Shown here: positions 1-9,055 of the stretch, in pieces | How the letters are laid out: each line of letters begins with the position of its first letter | How positions within the stretch are numbered: position 1 is the stretch's first letter | Notes under the pieces: model-generated | The model's database searches: none | Told to the model about the DNA's origin: nothing | What the model saw: the letters and a program-made list of their open reading frames with translations, nothing else | Virus record (IMG/VR): IMGVR_UViG_3300043778_000135 | Span: 1 to 32,938 of that record | Length of the DNA: 32,938 nt | Source of the DNA: a virus | Reading direction: 5' to 3' (one strand) | Translations under genes and position numbers: made by a program

Positions 1-51
1 TTGGCGACTTCCAGTCTCCCAGACTCAGTCCGGATGAACCATCGATACAAC

Positions 52-264
52 CTATTGAAGCTTCACATCTAGCAACTCGTCGGCCAGTGACGCCAGCGCG
101 GCTTTGGCGGCGTCGATCGATGCACGACGGCCTTGAGGCAACACGACGCCGAACTCGTAGAGCAATTTCAGGATTGGAGACCAGGCCAAGATCGACGTCG
201 ATCCGCCTCTCGCCATGTGGAACGACTGAGATGACCAGGACGGCTCCATCCGATTACCTGGCAC
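52..264 (-). pseudogene. Possible IS110-family transposase fragment
   Basis: This short open frame contains the string EFGVVLPQGR followed by an Ala/Leu-rich helix. That resembles the segment found in IS110-type transposases just after their N-terminal DEDD domain (EFGxVxPxG pattern). Neither the catalytic DEDD residues nor the C-terminal Transposase_20 domain is present, and the frame stops after about 70 codons, so at best it is a remnant. It lies downstream of the 3' end of the peroxidase/glycyl-radical gene, on the same strand. The match is from memory of the family and could be fortuitous. Confidence 0.35.
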
Positions 265-312
265 GAGCCGCGGCTACCGCCGACCGCCACGAACATCCGT
301 TGGTACACAAAT

Positions 313-345
313 CATCCCATGCAGATGGGTCTTCTGCATGGGATG
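313..345 (-). terminator. Hairpin after the DyP-glycyl radical enzyme gene
   Basis: A perfect 13-bp inverted repeat (313-325 with 333-345) encloses a 7-nt loop, 17 bp past the stop codon of the minus-strand fusion gene. Read on the minus strand it is followed by only a short T-containing stretch (ATTTGTGT). It is therefore a plausible but not ideal intrinsic terminator or 3'-end stabilising hairpin. Confidence 0.5.
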
Positions 346-361
346 CGCTTCGTCGAGCTAC

Positions 362-3300
362 CTATCGCCCCGCATGAAACGGACATTGCCTGCCCGGATC
401 CACTTTCACCTCCTCCGGCAAGGAAACGGGACGCCGCCGATGTTGCTCCTGGATCACCGGAAACACCGATGTGAAGAAGTTCGTCCAGCCGCCGGTGCGA
501 ACGCGAAGCAAATCGTATTTCTCAGGCGAGCCGATTGCATCGGCGAAGGTGTCCGGGTTCGCCACGGTCACGGTCAAAATGTTGGATCCCTTTCCTTGCG
601 CAAATTGACGCAGAACTTGCTTCAATTTCTCGGCCGGGAAATCCTCGGCGATATTGAAGTCGCTCGGTGCGCCATCGGACATCAGGCTCGAGCCGCTCCC
701 TTCAAAGCCTGCCAATGCTTCGGCGAAGCCGGCGTACTGATGCTCGACCGGCAAATCCGCCGGACTCGGCGCCGCGCTCATGTCGGAGGCGACCGTCGTG
801 CCCGTTCGTCTGCCGTCCGCGCTGGCGCCGTTCCAGGCTCCCATCTCCACATGGTTTTCAAATGTGCCGACGCCGGGCTGAATCTGAATTCCGAACGGAT
901 GATCGGCCGTCCCGTATTTGCTCGCGAAGCTCTGCAGGGTGTCGCGCAGCTGCGGCCAAGGCTGGGTAAACGTCTCGATCGAAATCTGCGCCACCAGCTC
1001 GACGATGGTATTGCCGAAGGCGTCGATTTCCGCATGGCCGCGGCCGTAGCGGGGCAGTGACAACGCCACTTCGCGCAAGCGCTTGAAACGGTCGGCGCGC
1101 GCCGTGATCCGGCTTTCCCCTGCGAGCTTGCTGATGAAGGGCTCCGTCATCTTGTAGCCCCAATCGCAGCACAGGCATTCCAGCAACTCGGGCAAGGTGG
1201 TGACGGCGGTCTCGTCGTCGAACACCAGGCGCTTGATCGCGTACAGGGAGTTGATGGTGGAGCTGAGCGCAATATAGCAAGGGCCATAGATGTTGTACTT
1301 GGCCCCACCGCTGTAGAAATCCAGGCCTTTGGCCAGGCAGTCGTCCATCAACGCATTCAGGATCGGAGACGGGCAATACTGGGTATTGTTGCCGTAGCTC
1401 ATCAACTGGCCGTTGAACGCCTTGCGGTTGAGCCATTCGAAATGCTGCCGATACAACGCCAGCAACGCGTCGAAGCTTTCGATCTGCTCGGCCGGCCTCG
1501 TGGTCAGCGATACCGTTTGGCCGAACAGATAGCTTTGGCCCGCGCTGGAATAGGTCCTGCCTTGATTGAGCGCGCACTCCAGCGGCTGCAACGTGGAAAA
1601 GCCGCCTAACGAGAACCAGTTTTCGCCGGGGAACTGGGGCTCGTAGCAGCCGTCGCACGCATAGTTCTGCGCCGATTTCATCTCCACGGCCGACCGCCAC
1701 GCCTTGTTGCCTTGCAGCGGCTCGCCGCCGACGTCGTCGCCGCTGCGCCACAGGCCCTCGATGAGCGTCTCGTCGTTCAGCAGGATAGGATGCGCGCCGC
1801 CCGATAGTATCGCGTGCGCGGCTTCTTCCAGGATCTCGTCCGGGATGTCCTTGCGGGTGCGCAGCGACAGGCACGGCGCATTGAGCGGCAAGCGGCCGGA
1901 TGCGCGGATGAACAGGCGGGTTACGTCGTTGTAGGCCGGCTTGGTCTTCGCCATATCCGTCTCGCCGTCCGCCACGGTCCCGCCGACGGTGATCTGCTGG
2001 ATCCATTGACCGAGCGAAGCGCCCTGCGGATAAGGTCCGGAGCTGCCGCCCATCGCCAGATTGCCGAACGGCTGATGGTCTTCCATGAAGATGCGGTTCT
2101 GTTGGATCTTTTCGTCGAGCTTGATGTAGAAGGCGTCGATGATCTCTTGCGCTTCCTCGAGCGTGATGGCGTCCCGGTCGAGATAGGGTTGCAGCAGTTG
2201 GTCCATGCGGCCGAATGCCGTCGGCTCGCCGTTCAAGTGCAGGCAGGTGTGCAACGTGAAAATGAATTGCACCGCTTCGACGAAGCTGCCGGGTTTTTCC
2301 GTCGCGAGCTTGCGCATGCGCCGTTCGATGGCCGTCAGATTCTGCTGCTCCCACGCCTGGCCCGGCTGCATGTCCTGCGCCATCTGCTTGGCCAGATCGG
2401 CATAGTTCATGAAGTACTCGGAAATACCTTGCAGCGCCAATGCCGTCGATTGATAGAGCTCCCGCTGCTGCTGGGTGGCGGCCTTCCTTTCGTATTGCGC
2501 GACCTCGTTCAACAGCCCGCTAAGACCAAGGTCGAGGGCTTTCCGGTAATCGGGAATGACGTGGCCGACGCCGGAGGCTTCGCTCAAGTTGGCAAGGAAC
2601 CCGTTCAAGCGCTCGGCTTCGCTCAGGTATTTCATCACGTAGCGGCCTTCGCCCAGCGTCAGGTTCGGCATGGCCCCGACGATGATTTCCTCGGGGAAGA
2701 TGCGGAAGGTGTCGGAGCCGTACACCACGGTCCCTTCTTCTTCCTTCGCTGCGGAATACGGGATCAGGCGGCCGTCGCTCAAGTGGATGCGCCGGCCGCG
2801 GAAACCGTATTCCGGCGACGTGAACAGGTGAAGGCTCAGGCGGATCGCCCAGCCCTTGCGCAACATGATGGATTCCCGCATAACGTCGGCCGGCTTGCCG
2901 GGCAAGTCGAACTGCGCCATGTAATACGCGATGTCATGCTCGATTTCTTCCTGCTTGCGGTTGAAGTACCAGTTGTCTTGCCACAGCGAGAAGGCATTCT
3001 CGAGCAGGCTCAGTATCCGGTTCGATGGCGCCTCGAAATAGTCGCTGCGTTTATTCAGCTTGGTCGCCATGTTGAACAGGTAGTTGCTGTGGTTGTAGTA
3101 CATCAACCCGTTCTCGGAGGCGACCGTGAAGTGGCGATCCACCCTCGACCAGTCGACGCCCGGAAATTTGTCCCACGTGCCGCGATTCAGCGCATCGAAG
3201 TTATTGGCATAGGCGTCGTCGTCCAGCAGCCCGAGATCCTGCAGGCTGGGAACGTAGAAGAATCCTCCCAGGTCCGAGCGCAGATGATTGAACAGACGGT

Positions 3301-4273
3301 CGTTCATGAAACCATGAACGGCGCCGATCTGGTTTTGCATGACATCCTCGAGGATGCCGATCTCCTTGGCAAAGCCGGCAAAATAGATGCCTTCCTCATC
3401 GGCGGCGGTCACGGACTTCGGGTTGCGAAAGGTCGTGCCGGTTTGCGCATTGCCGAAAGGCAGGCCCAGGCGCAGCACCGGCGTGGTGTTGCCGAACTCG
3501 TCCTGCACGCGCGACGCCTTGATGTGCGAGCGGGTATCGCGGTCGGGGATGATGGTGTCGTCGGTTTTTCTGCCAATCAGATCTTCGATTTGATCTTCCG
3601 ACATCATGTTGATTTGATCCCAGTTGATCAGGAATCGCTGCGACAGAACGAACGACGCGCCGAAGTGCTCGACATCGTCCACGCCGACAATCGAATGTTT
3701 CGCGAGCGAGATCGGATCGGACGGATTGTTCAGGTTCTCGGCAAAGCGGCAACCGAGCACTCTGCCGCCGTTCGGCTTGTCGCTGCCGCCCGATTTGCTG
3801 GCCGCGCTTTGATGAAACGAATCACGGGTGTTTTCGCGCAGCCAGTTCTCGGTCAATTCCAGCACGATGTCGCACGCTTTAGCGTCGTCGCTCTTAATGT
3901 GGAACCAGAGGTTTGCCTCCGAATCCTTGAAGTTGCCGTTGGACGCGTCGAAGACCTTCGAGCGGAGGGGATGATCGTCCTGCGGGTAGCGCAGTCGCAT
4001 CCCTTTGGGCAGGGGCATCTTCTCCTGCTCGCAAATCAGGGCCCAGTTTTCGAAGGACACGCCGGCAACCAACGTAGTGTTCTTGCTGCCGAGCCGCGGG
4101 TCGGTGTTGATCTCGCGCCGGACCTCCTGCATCAGCATCGCAAGCTCGCTTCGGGTAATCGGATTCTTGAGCCAGAAACTCGAAAAAATCGCGAAAGGCG
4201 CGGGGTAAACCAGGCCGCGTTGCGTATGTTTCCAGACCTCGGTGAAACGCTCATTGAATGTCAGTTCGCTCAT
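362..4273 (-). CDS. DyP-type peroxidase-like / glycyl radical enzyme fusion protein
   Basis: A 1303-residue two-domain protein. Residues about 1-460 resemble dye-decolorizing peroxidases. There is a GCRFAENLNNP segment near 174-184 where DyPs carry GFxDGTxNP, so the usual distal Asp is replaced by Glu. SHIKASR near 249-255 corresponds to the proximal-heme-His region, followed by RLGLPFG and EEGIYFAGF. Residues about 480-1303 form a full-length glycyl radical enzyme domain. The catalytic loop GCYEP puts the thiyl Cys at 876 and Glu at 878, the Cys-x-Glu pattern of lyases and dehydratases rather than the Cys-Cys of pyruvate formate-lyase. The C-terminal VRTGGWTNFF box puts the radical Gly at about 1262 (canonical VRVSGYxxxF). 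The substrate is unknown. No radical-SAM activase is encoded in the window. The start at 4273 has no strong ribosome-binding site. The 268 bp upstream hold no gene and end at an IS3-family remnant. Confidence 0.88.
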   Translation of the reverse strand: MSELTFNERFTEVWKHTQRGLVYPAPFAIFSSFWLKNPITRSELAMLMQEVRREINTDPRLGSKNTTLVAGVSFENWALICEQEKMPLPKGMRLRYPQDDHPLRSKVFDASNGNFKDSEANLWFHIKSDDAKACDIVLELTENWLRENTRDSFHQSAASKSGGSDKPNGGRVLGCRFAENLNNPSDPISLAKHSIVGVDDVEHFGASFVLSQRFLINWDQINMMSEDQIEDLIGRKTDDTIIPDRDTRSHIKASRVQDEFGNTTPVLRLGLPFGNAQTGTTFRNPKSVTAADEEGIYFAGFAKEIGILEDVMQNQIGAVHGFMNDRLFNHLRSDLGGFFYVPSLQDLGLLDDDAYANNFDALNRGTWDKFPGVDWSRVDRHFTVASENGLMYYNHSNYLFNMATKLNKRSDYFEAPSNRILSLLENAFSLWQDNWYFNRKQEEIEHDIAYYMAQFDLPGKPADVMRESIMLRKGWAIRLSLHLFTSPEYGFRGRRIHLSDGRLIPYSAAKEEEGTVVYGSDTFRIFPEEIIVGAMPNLTLGEGRYVMKYLSEAERLNGFLANLSEASGVGHVIPDYRKALDLGLSGLLNEVAQYERKAATQQQRELYQSTALALQGISEYFMNYADLAKQMAQDMQPGQAWEQQNLTAIERRMRKLATEKPGSFVEAVQFIFTLHTCLHLNGEPTAFGRMDQLLQPYLDRDAITLEEAQEIIDAFYIKLDEKIQQNRIFMEDHQPFGNLAMGGSSGPYPQGASLGQWIQQITVGGTVADGETDMAKTKPAYNDVTRLFIRASGRLPLNAPCLSLRTRKDIPDEILEEAAHAILSGGAHPILLNDETLIEGLWRSGDDVGGEPLQGNKAWRSAVEMKSAQNYACDGCYEPQFPGENWFSLGGFSTLQPLECALNQGRTYSSAGQSYLFGQTVSLTTRPAEQIESFDALLALYRQHFEWLNRKAFNGQLMSYGNNTQYCPSPILNALMDDCLAKGLDFYSGGAKYNIYGPCYIALSSTINSLYAIKRLVFDDETAVTTLPELLECLCCDWGYKMTEPFISKLAGESRITARADRFKRLREVALSLPRYGRGHAEIDAFGNTIVELVAQISIETFTQPWPQLRDTLQSFASKYGTADHPFGIQIQPGVGTFENHVEMGAWNGASADGRRTGTTVASDMSAAPSPADLPVEHQYAGFAEALAGFEGSGSSLMSDGAPSDFNIAEDFPAEKLKQVLRQFAQGKGSNILTVTVANPDTFADAIGSPEKYDLLRVRTGGWTNFFTSVFPVIQEQHRRRPVSLPEEVKVDPGRQCPFHAGR

Positions 4274-4540
4274 GATCGTATTTTCTGATTAAGGTGGATG
4301 CTTGTGGGAACCGTTCGGAGTTGCTGCCGCGCCTGAGACAATGGGTTTTGTCGCGATAGCCCACTTCGGGGCGAGCACGGTCGATATGAGAAGGAATGCA
4401 TTACGAACGCAGCGGGTAAAACAGTTCAGCAGAAGTTTGTTGGGCGCCGTTTTTTTTCATTTGCCCTTTTCCGAAGAGGAACGAACAACGTGGTTGCACC
4501 GAGATCCCAGCACGGGCCTCTTAAAGTATGGAAGAAATAT

Positions 4541-5370
4541 TCTGACCTTACCCCGCCGAGTACACCATTCGTAATTTAGTGGGCACGCCGGCTTTCGGTT
4601 GATGCAGTTGCCGGAATTGGTCCGGAGCCAGTTGCCCTAAGGCGCTATGCGGGCGCACTGAATTGTAGTCAGTGCGCCAGGCTTCGATTCGCATGCGTGC
4701 ATCAGTCGATGACTGACAAACGCATGCTGGTTCAAACATTCTTCACGCAGTCGGCCGTTGAAGCTTTCGATGTGCGCGTTTTCCACCGGCTTGCCTGGAC
4801 GGATGAACTGCAGCTTGACGCCATGTTCGTGCGCCCAGGCATCGAGCGCCTTGCTGACGAACTCCGGCCCGTTATCCACCTGAATCAGGTTGGGACATCG
4901 TCCTCGTTGCCGCAACTGCTCGAGCACACGCACCACGCGTACCCCCGTTAGCGAGAAGTCGACCTCGATGTGCGGGCACTCGCGGTTCCGCGCGTCGATG
5001 ATCGTCAACATGCGTATGCGTCGGCCATGCACCAGCGCGTCAGCAACAAAGTCCATCGCCCAGCTTTCGTCTGCGCCGTTGGGCGTCGGCATGACTACGC
5101 GTAGATGACTCGGGCGTTTCTTGCGACGTTTCAGGCGAAGCGATAGGCCTTCCGACACGTCCATGCCGCCGTAACGGCTACGCCAGTTATAGAACGTCAT
5201 CCGATATGCCGTGTTTGCGGCACAGGTCTGCGACCTTCATGCCTGCGTCGGCTTCCTTCAGCACCCCGATAATCTGCTCTTCGCTGAACCGCGACTTCTT
5301 CATGACAAGGGTTCTCCTGCCGCCTTGCCACTAACTTTACAGTGGGATACTTCAGAGGGGAAAGGTCAGA
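4541..5370 (-). mobile_element. Internally deleted IS3-family (IS407-like) insertion sequence
   Basis: The ends are imperfect inverted repeats that both begin TCTGACCTT (left from 4541, right reading inward from 5370). Between them lie an orfA-like N-terminus and an orfB integrase region in one minus-strand arrangement. At about 830 bp it is shorter than the roughly 1.2 kb of the group, because the middle is missing. No matching target duplication is visible (ATAT on the left, CGCG on the right). This suggests an old insertion, or an adjacent deletion or recombination. It sits between the deaminase gene and the glycyl radical enzyme gene. Confidence 0.8.
4548..5303 (-). pseudogene. Broken IS3-family transposase (orfA/orfB, deleted and frameshifted)
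   Basis: The orfA start at 5303 reads MKKSRFSEEQIIGVLKEADA and the helix-turn-helix KVADLCRKHGIS. A one-base indel near 5200 then shifts it into a stop. The next frame resumes with TFYNWRSRYGGMDVSE and jumps directly to GLSLRLKRRKKRPSH, which belongs well inside orfB, so the end of orfA and the start of orfB are deleted. The rve integrase core follows (WAMDFVADAL, DNGPEFVS and ESFNGRLREECLN supply the DDE residues). A second frameshift near 4705 separates the C-terminal piece containing DYNSVRPHSALG. The product cannot be functional. Confidence 0.85.
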
Positions 5371-5446
5371 CGCGCCCCGGTTCGATCGAACGGGGGGCGC
5401 GCCGCGACGTGACAACGGATCGCCCCCGATCCATCGCATGCAACGA

Positions 5447-6658
5447 TCAGCTCAGCGCGTGAATCAGCGCCTGATCGGCGACTTGCACCGGCTTGACGCC
5501 GATCAGCTGGCTATAGAGCGGCGGCAGCGTCGAACAAAAATCCTCAAGTTGGGCTTGAGGAATCGCGGGCCTCACGTATTGCAGCGGCGAAGGATTTTCG
5601 GGGACCAATTCGCCCTCCATCGTCGAGCCGTATGCGCCGAGCTCCATGATGCTTTGCGAACTGGTGTCGGGGCCGATCGACATCACAAACGTGCAGTACT
5701 TGGGATGGCCCAGATATTTCAACGTATCGGCTACCCCGAGTCCGACGAGCTTGCTGCGAATCTGCGCGTAAGTCCGTGTGACTTCGAGATACGCGCGCCG
5801 GATGCGCGACTGGCCTTCGAACCCCGGCAGGCATAGCAGCAGATAGCCGCGATTGTCGAGCATCGCGACGGCGTGGCCCGTCCCGCCGTTCTTCTTGTCC
5901 TCGTTCATCGCCGTTTGCAGGAATGAAGCCAAACCCTTATCCGGAGCAAACGGACGCGCTGACTTGTATTGAAGCGCTTGGGGATAGCGCGCCTTCAGTT
6001 CCTGGACGATCGGGTTGTTTGGCGGCAGCTTGCCCAGATCGAGGAGATCCTTCAACGGCAGATCCCGATTGATCTTGTCCCTGATGTCGGTCAGCGTCGA
6101 TGTGAAGATGCTGCTGCAAAGCGCAACGGTGCTGCCTTGCAATTTGCTCCCGCCGGACAACGGCGGAATATTCGGCTTGCCCTGCCGCGCCCGGTTGAAA
6201 CAATGGCCGTCTTCCACTTCCGGGTAAGCGAACGTCTCCAGCGCCTGCGTTTTCTGCGGGCTGCGCAGCGACGGAAAGTCGAATTTGGTGTTCCAATTGA
6301 TTCCGGCATAGGTATCGAACGCCGCCACCACGACCTTGAATCCGGCTGTCAGGATCGCCCCCGTGCACATGCAGCAAGGATCGAGCGAGGTGATGACGGT
6401 GATCTGCTCCGGGGGGGGCAGATGCAAGGCATCCTTGTTCGCGTAGTACCAATCCACCAGTTGCCGCTCGCCATGGGCGGTGGGATCGTTAATGCGTTCG
6501 TTCTCGACGACCCGGTTCGATAAGGCATGCAGCACGTTGCCGTTATCGTCGACGAGCGCGCCGCCCACGCCGAACGTCCCTCTGCAATTCGCCGATACCG
6601 CTTCGAGCGCGGCGATCGACATGGCGGACTCCACGGATGTGACTTTCGTTTCGGGCAT
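5447..6658 (-). CDS. Zinc-dependent nucleoside/base deaminase-like protein with C-terminal extension
   Basis: A 403-residue protein. Residues about 20-130 carry the cytidine-deaminase-like zinc site: TAHGE with His62 and Glu64, and SLDPCCMCTGAI with Cys95 and Cys98 (HxE...PCxxC). This is the arrangement of cytosine, guanine and tRNA-adenosine deaminases. The substrate cannot be read from sequence. HGE instead of HAE is a minor variant. The remaining 250 or so residues do not match a family I recognise; they could be a second, non-catalytic deaminase-like or substrate-specificity domain. The ATG at 6658 is preceded by AGAGG at suitable spacing. The gene has the same orientation as the DyP-glycyl radical enzyme gene, which lies downstream beyond the IS remnant, so the two may once have been cotranscribed (inference). 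Confidence 0.8.
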   Translation of the reverse strand: MPETKVTSVESAMSIAALEAVSANCRGTFGVGGALVDDNGNVLHALSNRVVENERINDPTAHGERQLVDWYYANKDALHLPPPEQITVITSLDPCCMCTGAILTAGFKVVVAAFDTYAGINWNTKFDFPSLRSPQKTQALETFAYPEVEDGHCFNRARQGKPNIPPLSGGSKLQGSTVALCSSIFTSTLTDIRDKINRDLPLKDLLDLGKLPPNNPIVQELKARYPQALQYKSARPFAPDKGLASFLQTAMNEDKKNGGTGHAVAMLDNRGYLLLCLPGFEGQSRIRRAYLEVTRTYAQIRSKLVGLGVADTLKYLGHPKYCTFVMSIGPDTSSQSIMELGAYGSTMEGELVPENPSPLQYVRPAIPQAQLEDFCSTLPPLYSQLIGVKPVQVADQALIHALS

Positions 6659-7335
6659 TTACCGACCTCTCTCGCGTAGGTTGAAACATCGACAATGAAG
6701 CGATGACTCGACGGAAAGACCTGGGTATCGGGAAGCGGCCAAGAGGCGTTCCCTGCTCGCGATGGGCAAACGGATCGCTGCGGAAAAGCAGAAGCCTTGG
6801 CATCGATGATGCCAACCATATTCTTTTCCAAATGATTCCGACACCTACCGGAACTGACAGGATGCGCTTATCGTGCGAAGCAAGCGGCTGCCGCGCCCCT
6901 CAATTCCACTCCGCCTTGACGTTGACCCTGCCCGTCGCGTTGATGGTTCCGAACCCAATCCGGCCGTTGGCGTTCAGGTTCAGGTTCTCGACATTCAACG
7001 GAAAGGACAGATCCGTGTCGAGGTACGACTCATACGCGTATTCGGACAAAGCCGGAGCCGATCAGAACCGCGGGCAGTTTGTCTCGATGGTTGCCCACGC
7101 ACTCAATGCGATTCCCCGCGAGTTGTGGGGGGAAGCGACGATCGACTTCTTGAATCACAAGGCTGGCAATCCGTACAGCAATCGTTAGGAAAACGTATGA
7201 GCATGGTTTTTTACCTCGTCTCGCTGAAGACGATGTCAGCGGGAATCGGTGTGGCGGGGACGCGGTTCATGATGGGCTCCGGAGCGGACGAGATGGGGGT
7301 GGCCTACTGCCAGAATCTCTCGGGTTGAGTTGCCG
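6659..7335. other. Low-coding stretch with short ORF fragments
   Basis: No complete gene could be recognised. Two overlapping protein-like tails occur. On the plus strand a frame ends at 7188 with ATIDFLNHKAGNPYSNR and is followed by a 43-codon frame at 7197-7328. On the minus strand a frame of about 53 codons ends near 6900 with GRIGFGTINATGRVNVKAEW. Either could be the C-terminal stub of a lost gene. Neither has a convincing start or a full domain. Confidence 0.4.
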
Positions 7336-7794
7336 TCAGCCCCCAGGGTCGTCGGCCGGGATCCCGAGGCGGGCCAGCAGCGCCGCTTCAGCCTCATGGC
7401 ACGCGAGCATAGCGTCGATGTCCGCCGCGTCATCTTCCGGCTCTTCCAGCGCGTCGCAACCGGGCGGGACCGGCCCGATGTCCTGGCCGCGCCGGAGCGT
7501 GTCGATTAGCTGCTGGAAGTCCCGTTCTGACGTGAGGAACCCGCAATGATCGATGCCGTAAGCGTTGGTCAGCGACCAACCGCCGCGGTCGGGTTCGTGC
7601 CACAGCGTGTAGCCCTCGAAGTTGAATGACGTCCCTTCGCCGTTCGCGTCGACCGTCACGGATTGCATCAACTCGGCCGCGGACGGTAGCGACGCCTCCC
7701 AGGCCGCCTGACGCGCGGCAGCGGCGGCCCGTGCCGCATCCTGCGCTGCGGTCGCCGCAAGATAGACGGCAACAGCCGGATTCACCGGTGTCAT
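7336..7794 (-). CDS. Hypothetical protein, 152 aa
   Basis: The N-terminal 40 residues are an Ala/Arg-rich helix (AATAAQDAARAAAAARQAAW). A mixed domain with Trp and Gly residues follows (YTLWHEPDRGGWSLTNAYG), then an acidic C-terminus (EEPEDDAADIDAML). No family was recognised. Codon use fits a real Burkholderia-type gene. It lies 50 bp beyond the end of the acyltransferase gene on the same strand, so it may be the last gene of a short unit that follows phage tail remnants. There is no clear ribosome-binding site before the ATG at 7794. It could be a phage cargo gene (inference). Confidence 0.5.
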   Translation of the reverse strand: MTPVNPAVAVYLAATAAQDAARAAAAARQAAWEASLPSAAELMQSVTVDANGEGTSFNFEGYTLWHEPDRGGWSLTNAYGIDHCGFLTSERDFQQLIDTLRRGQDIGPVPPGCDALEEPEDDAADIDAMLACHEAEAALLARLGIPADDPGG

Positions 7795-7844
7795 CTGTGG
7801 ATGCGGGACGCGTCTCGTGTTTGCCGCCCAGATGCGTCGCCGCG

Positions 7845-8939
7845 CTACGATGACCTGCTGATTTTCTCTACGCGCGCGCGCAGCGCCGCTCCGCCGCTTT
7901 GCACGGCGTCAAGCCAGCACATCAGTCTACGCTTCAGTGGTCCCGCCAGAGGCTTCTCCACGGCAACATGTAGCACCAGCGAAAGGCCGATTGCGCCAAC
8001 AATGACACCCCAGAACACCGCATCGTGATCAACCGTGTCGCCGAATTGATTGAACAACATGTAGCCAATGTTCTGATGGAGCAGGTAGAGCGGATAGCTA
8101 ACCGCACCGAACCAGATCCATCGAGGGCTCGCCAATACCGAGGTGCGCCGTAACGCAAGCGCAAGCATCACGGCAAAAAAAGCAGTCATCACAACAGCGA
8201 TCGTCCATGCATTCAGATTCAATCCGAAGTGCTCGCTGAAGTACGGCAGGAGTTGGAGTTCGCGGTAGAGCGACAGCGCCCACGCACCGCATACGAGCCC
8301 GATACGGGACCGCGATAGTCCGTGCCTGCGGATAAGGAAGAGCGCAGCGCCAGCAATGAAGAAGCCCGCGTAGTCCGTCACCAGGAAGGTCTTGAGCTTG
8401 ATGAACGGGAATGTCTCGACGAGCACCGTAGCGGCCAGCCATACGAACAGCCATCGCTCCGTGCGGTCAATCTGGCCGAGGATCAGCAAAATCGCGACTA
8501 GGCGGTAGAATCGTAGCTCCGCACCGAGCGACCAGTACGCACCGTCAATCGGGTCCGAGCCGAACCCGCCGCCAAGCGTCACCATGTTCACTAGGTATTG
8601 CGACCAGGTCGCGCTGAAGCGATCGCCGCCTATCGCGAGCGTCACGAGGAAGGTCATCGTGCAGCAAACCCAGAACGCCGGTGCCAGGCGTGCCGCGCGC
8701 GACGCGATGAAGTTCTTCACGCTGCCGTCGCCAGCCGTCATCAGGATGACAAAGCCGCTGATCATGAAAAACAGGTGCACGCCTAGGAAGCCATATTTTG
8801 CGATCGGCTCAAGCAGCGGATAGTGCATGACGGTCAGATCATCAGCTGCATAGCCCCGGAATGCGTAGTGAAAAAACACGACTGCAAGGGCAGCGATGAA
8901 TCGAAGCAGATCAAGCTCAGGGATTCGTGAATGCTTCAC
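7845..8939 (-). CDS. Acyltransferase 3 family membrane protein (OafA-like)
   Basis: A 364-residue polytopic membrane protein starting with GTG at 8939. The N-terminus PELDLLRFIAALAVVFFHY is the family signature, with the conserved RF and His. It is followed by GFLGVHLFFMISGFVI, typical of AT3 proteins, then about ten hydrophobic segments and a short basic cytoplasmic tail (RRLMCWLDAVQ onward). Such proteins transfer acetyl or other acyl groups to O-antigen, exopolysaccharide or other envelope sugars across the inner membrane. The frame looks intact although it sits among broken phage tail genes. A position just after tail-fibre assembly genes is typical of lysogenic-conversion cargo that alters the surface receptor. 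The acceptor is unknown. The start context lacks a strong ribosome-binding site. Confidence 0.88.
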   Translation of the reverse strand: MKHSRIPELDLLRFIAALAVVFFHYAFRGYAADDLTVMHYPLLEPIAKYGFLGVHLFFMISGFVILMTAGDGSVKNFIASRAARLAPAFWVCCTMTFLVTLAIGGDRFSATWSQYLVNMVTLGGGFGSDPIDGAYWSLGAELRFYRLVAILLILGQIDRTERWLFVWLAATVLVETFPFIKLKTFLVTDYAGFFIAGAALFLIRRHGLSRSRIGLVCGAWALSLYRELQLLPYFSEHFGLNLNAWTIAVVMTAFFAVMLALALRRTSVLASPRWIWFGAVSYPLYLLHQNIGYMLFNQFGDTVDHDAVFWGVIVGAIGLSLVLHVAVEKPLAGPLKRRLMCWLDAVQSGGAALRARVEKISRSS

Positions 8940-9055
8940 TGTCTACTATTGTTGAGAATTTTTTGTTTTTGCCGCCGGTCGGCCGGCAGTTCAAACCCAG
9001 GTCAGCCAGATTGTAGCGTAGCCCCCATACCCGGTCTGCTCGGCAACAAGTGCGT

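Noticed and set aside
1814-4288. 824-codon plus-strand frame opposite the DyP-GRE gene
   Set aside because: Mirror frame of a gene with strong family motifs on the minus strand; no ribosome-binding site and no conserved content.
8941-9000. Possible terminator between acyltransferase and tail fibre assembly remnant
   Set aside because: The GCCGCCGG/CCGGC pairing is followed by an A-run, not a T-run, on the relevant strand.
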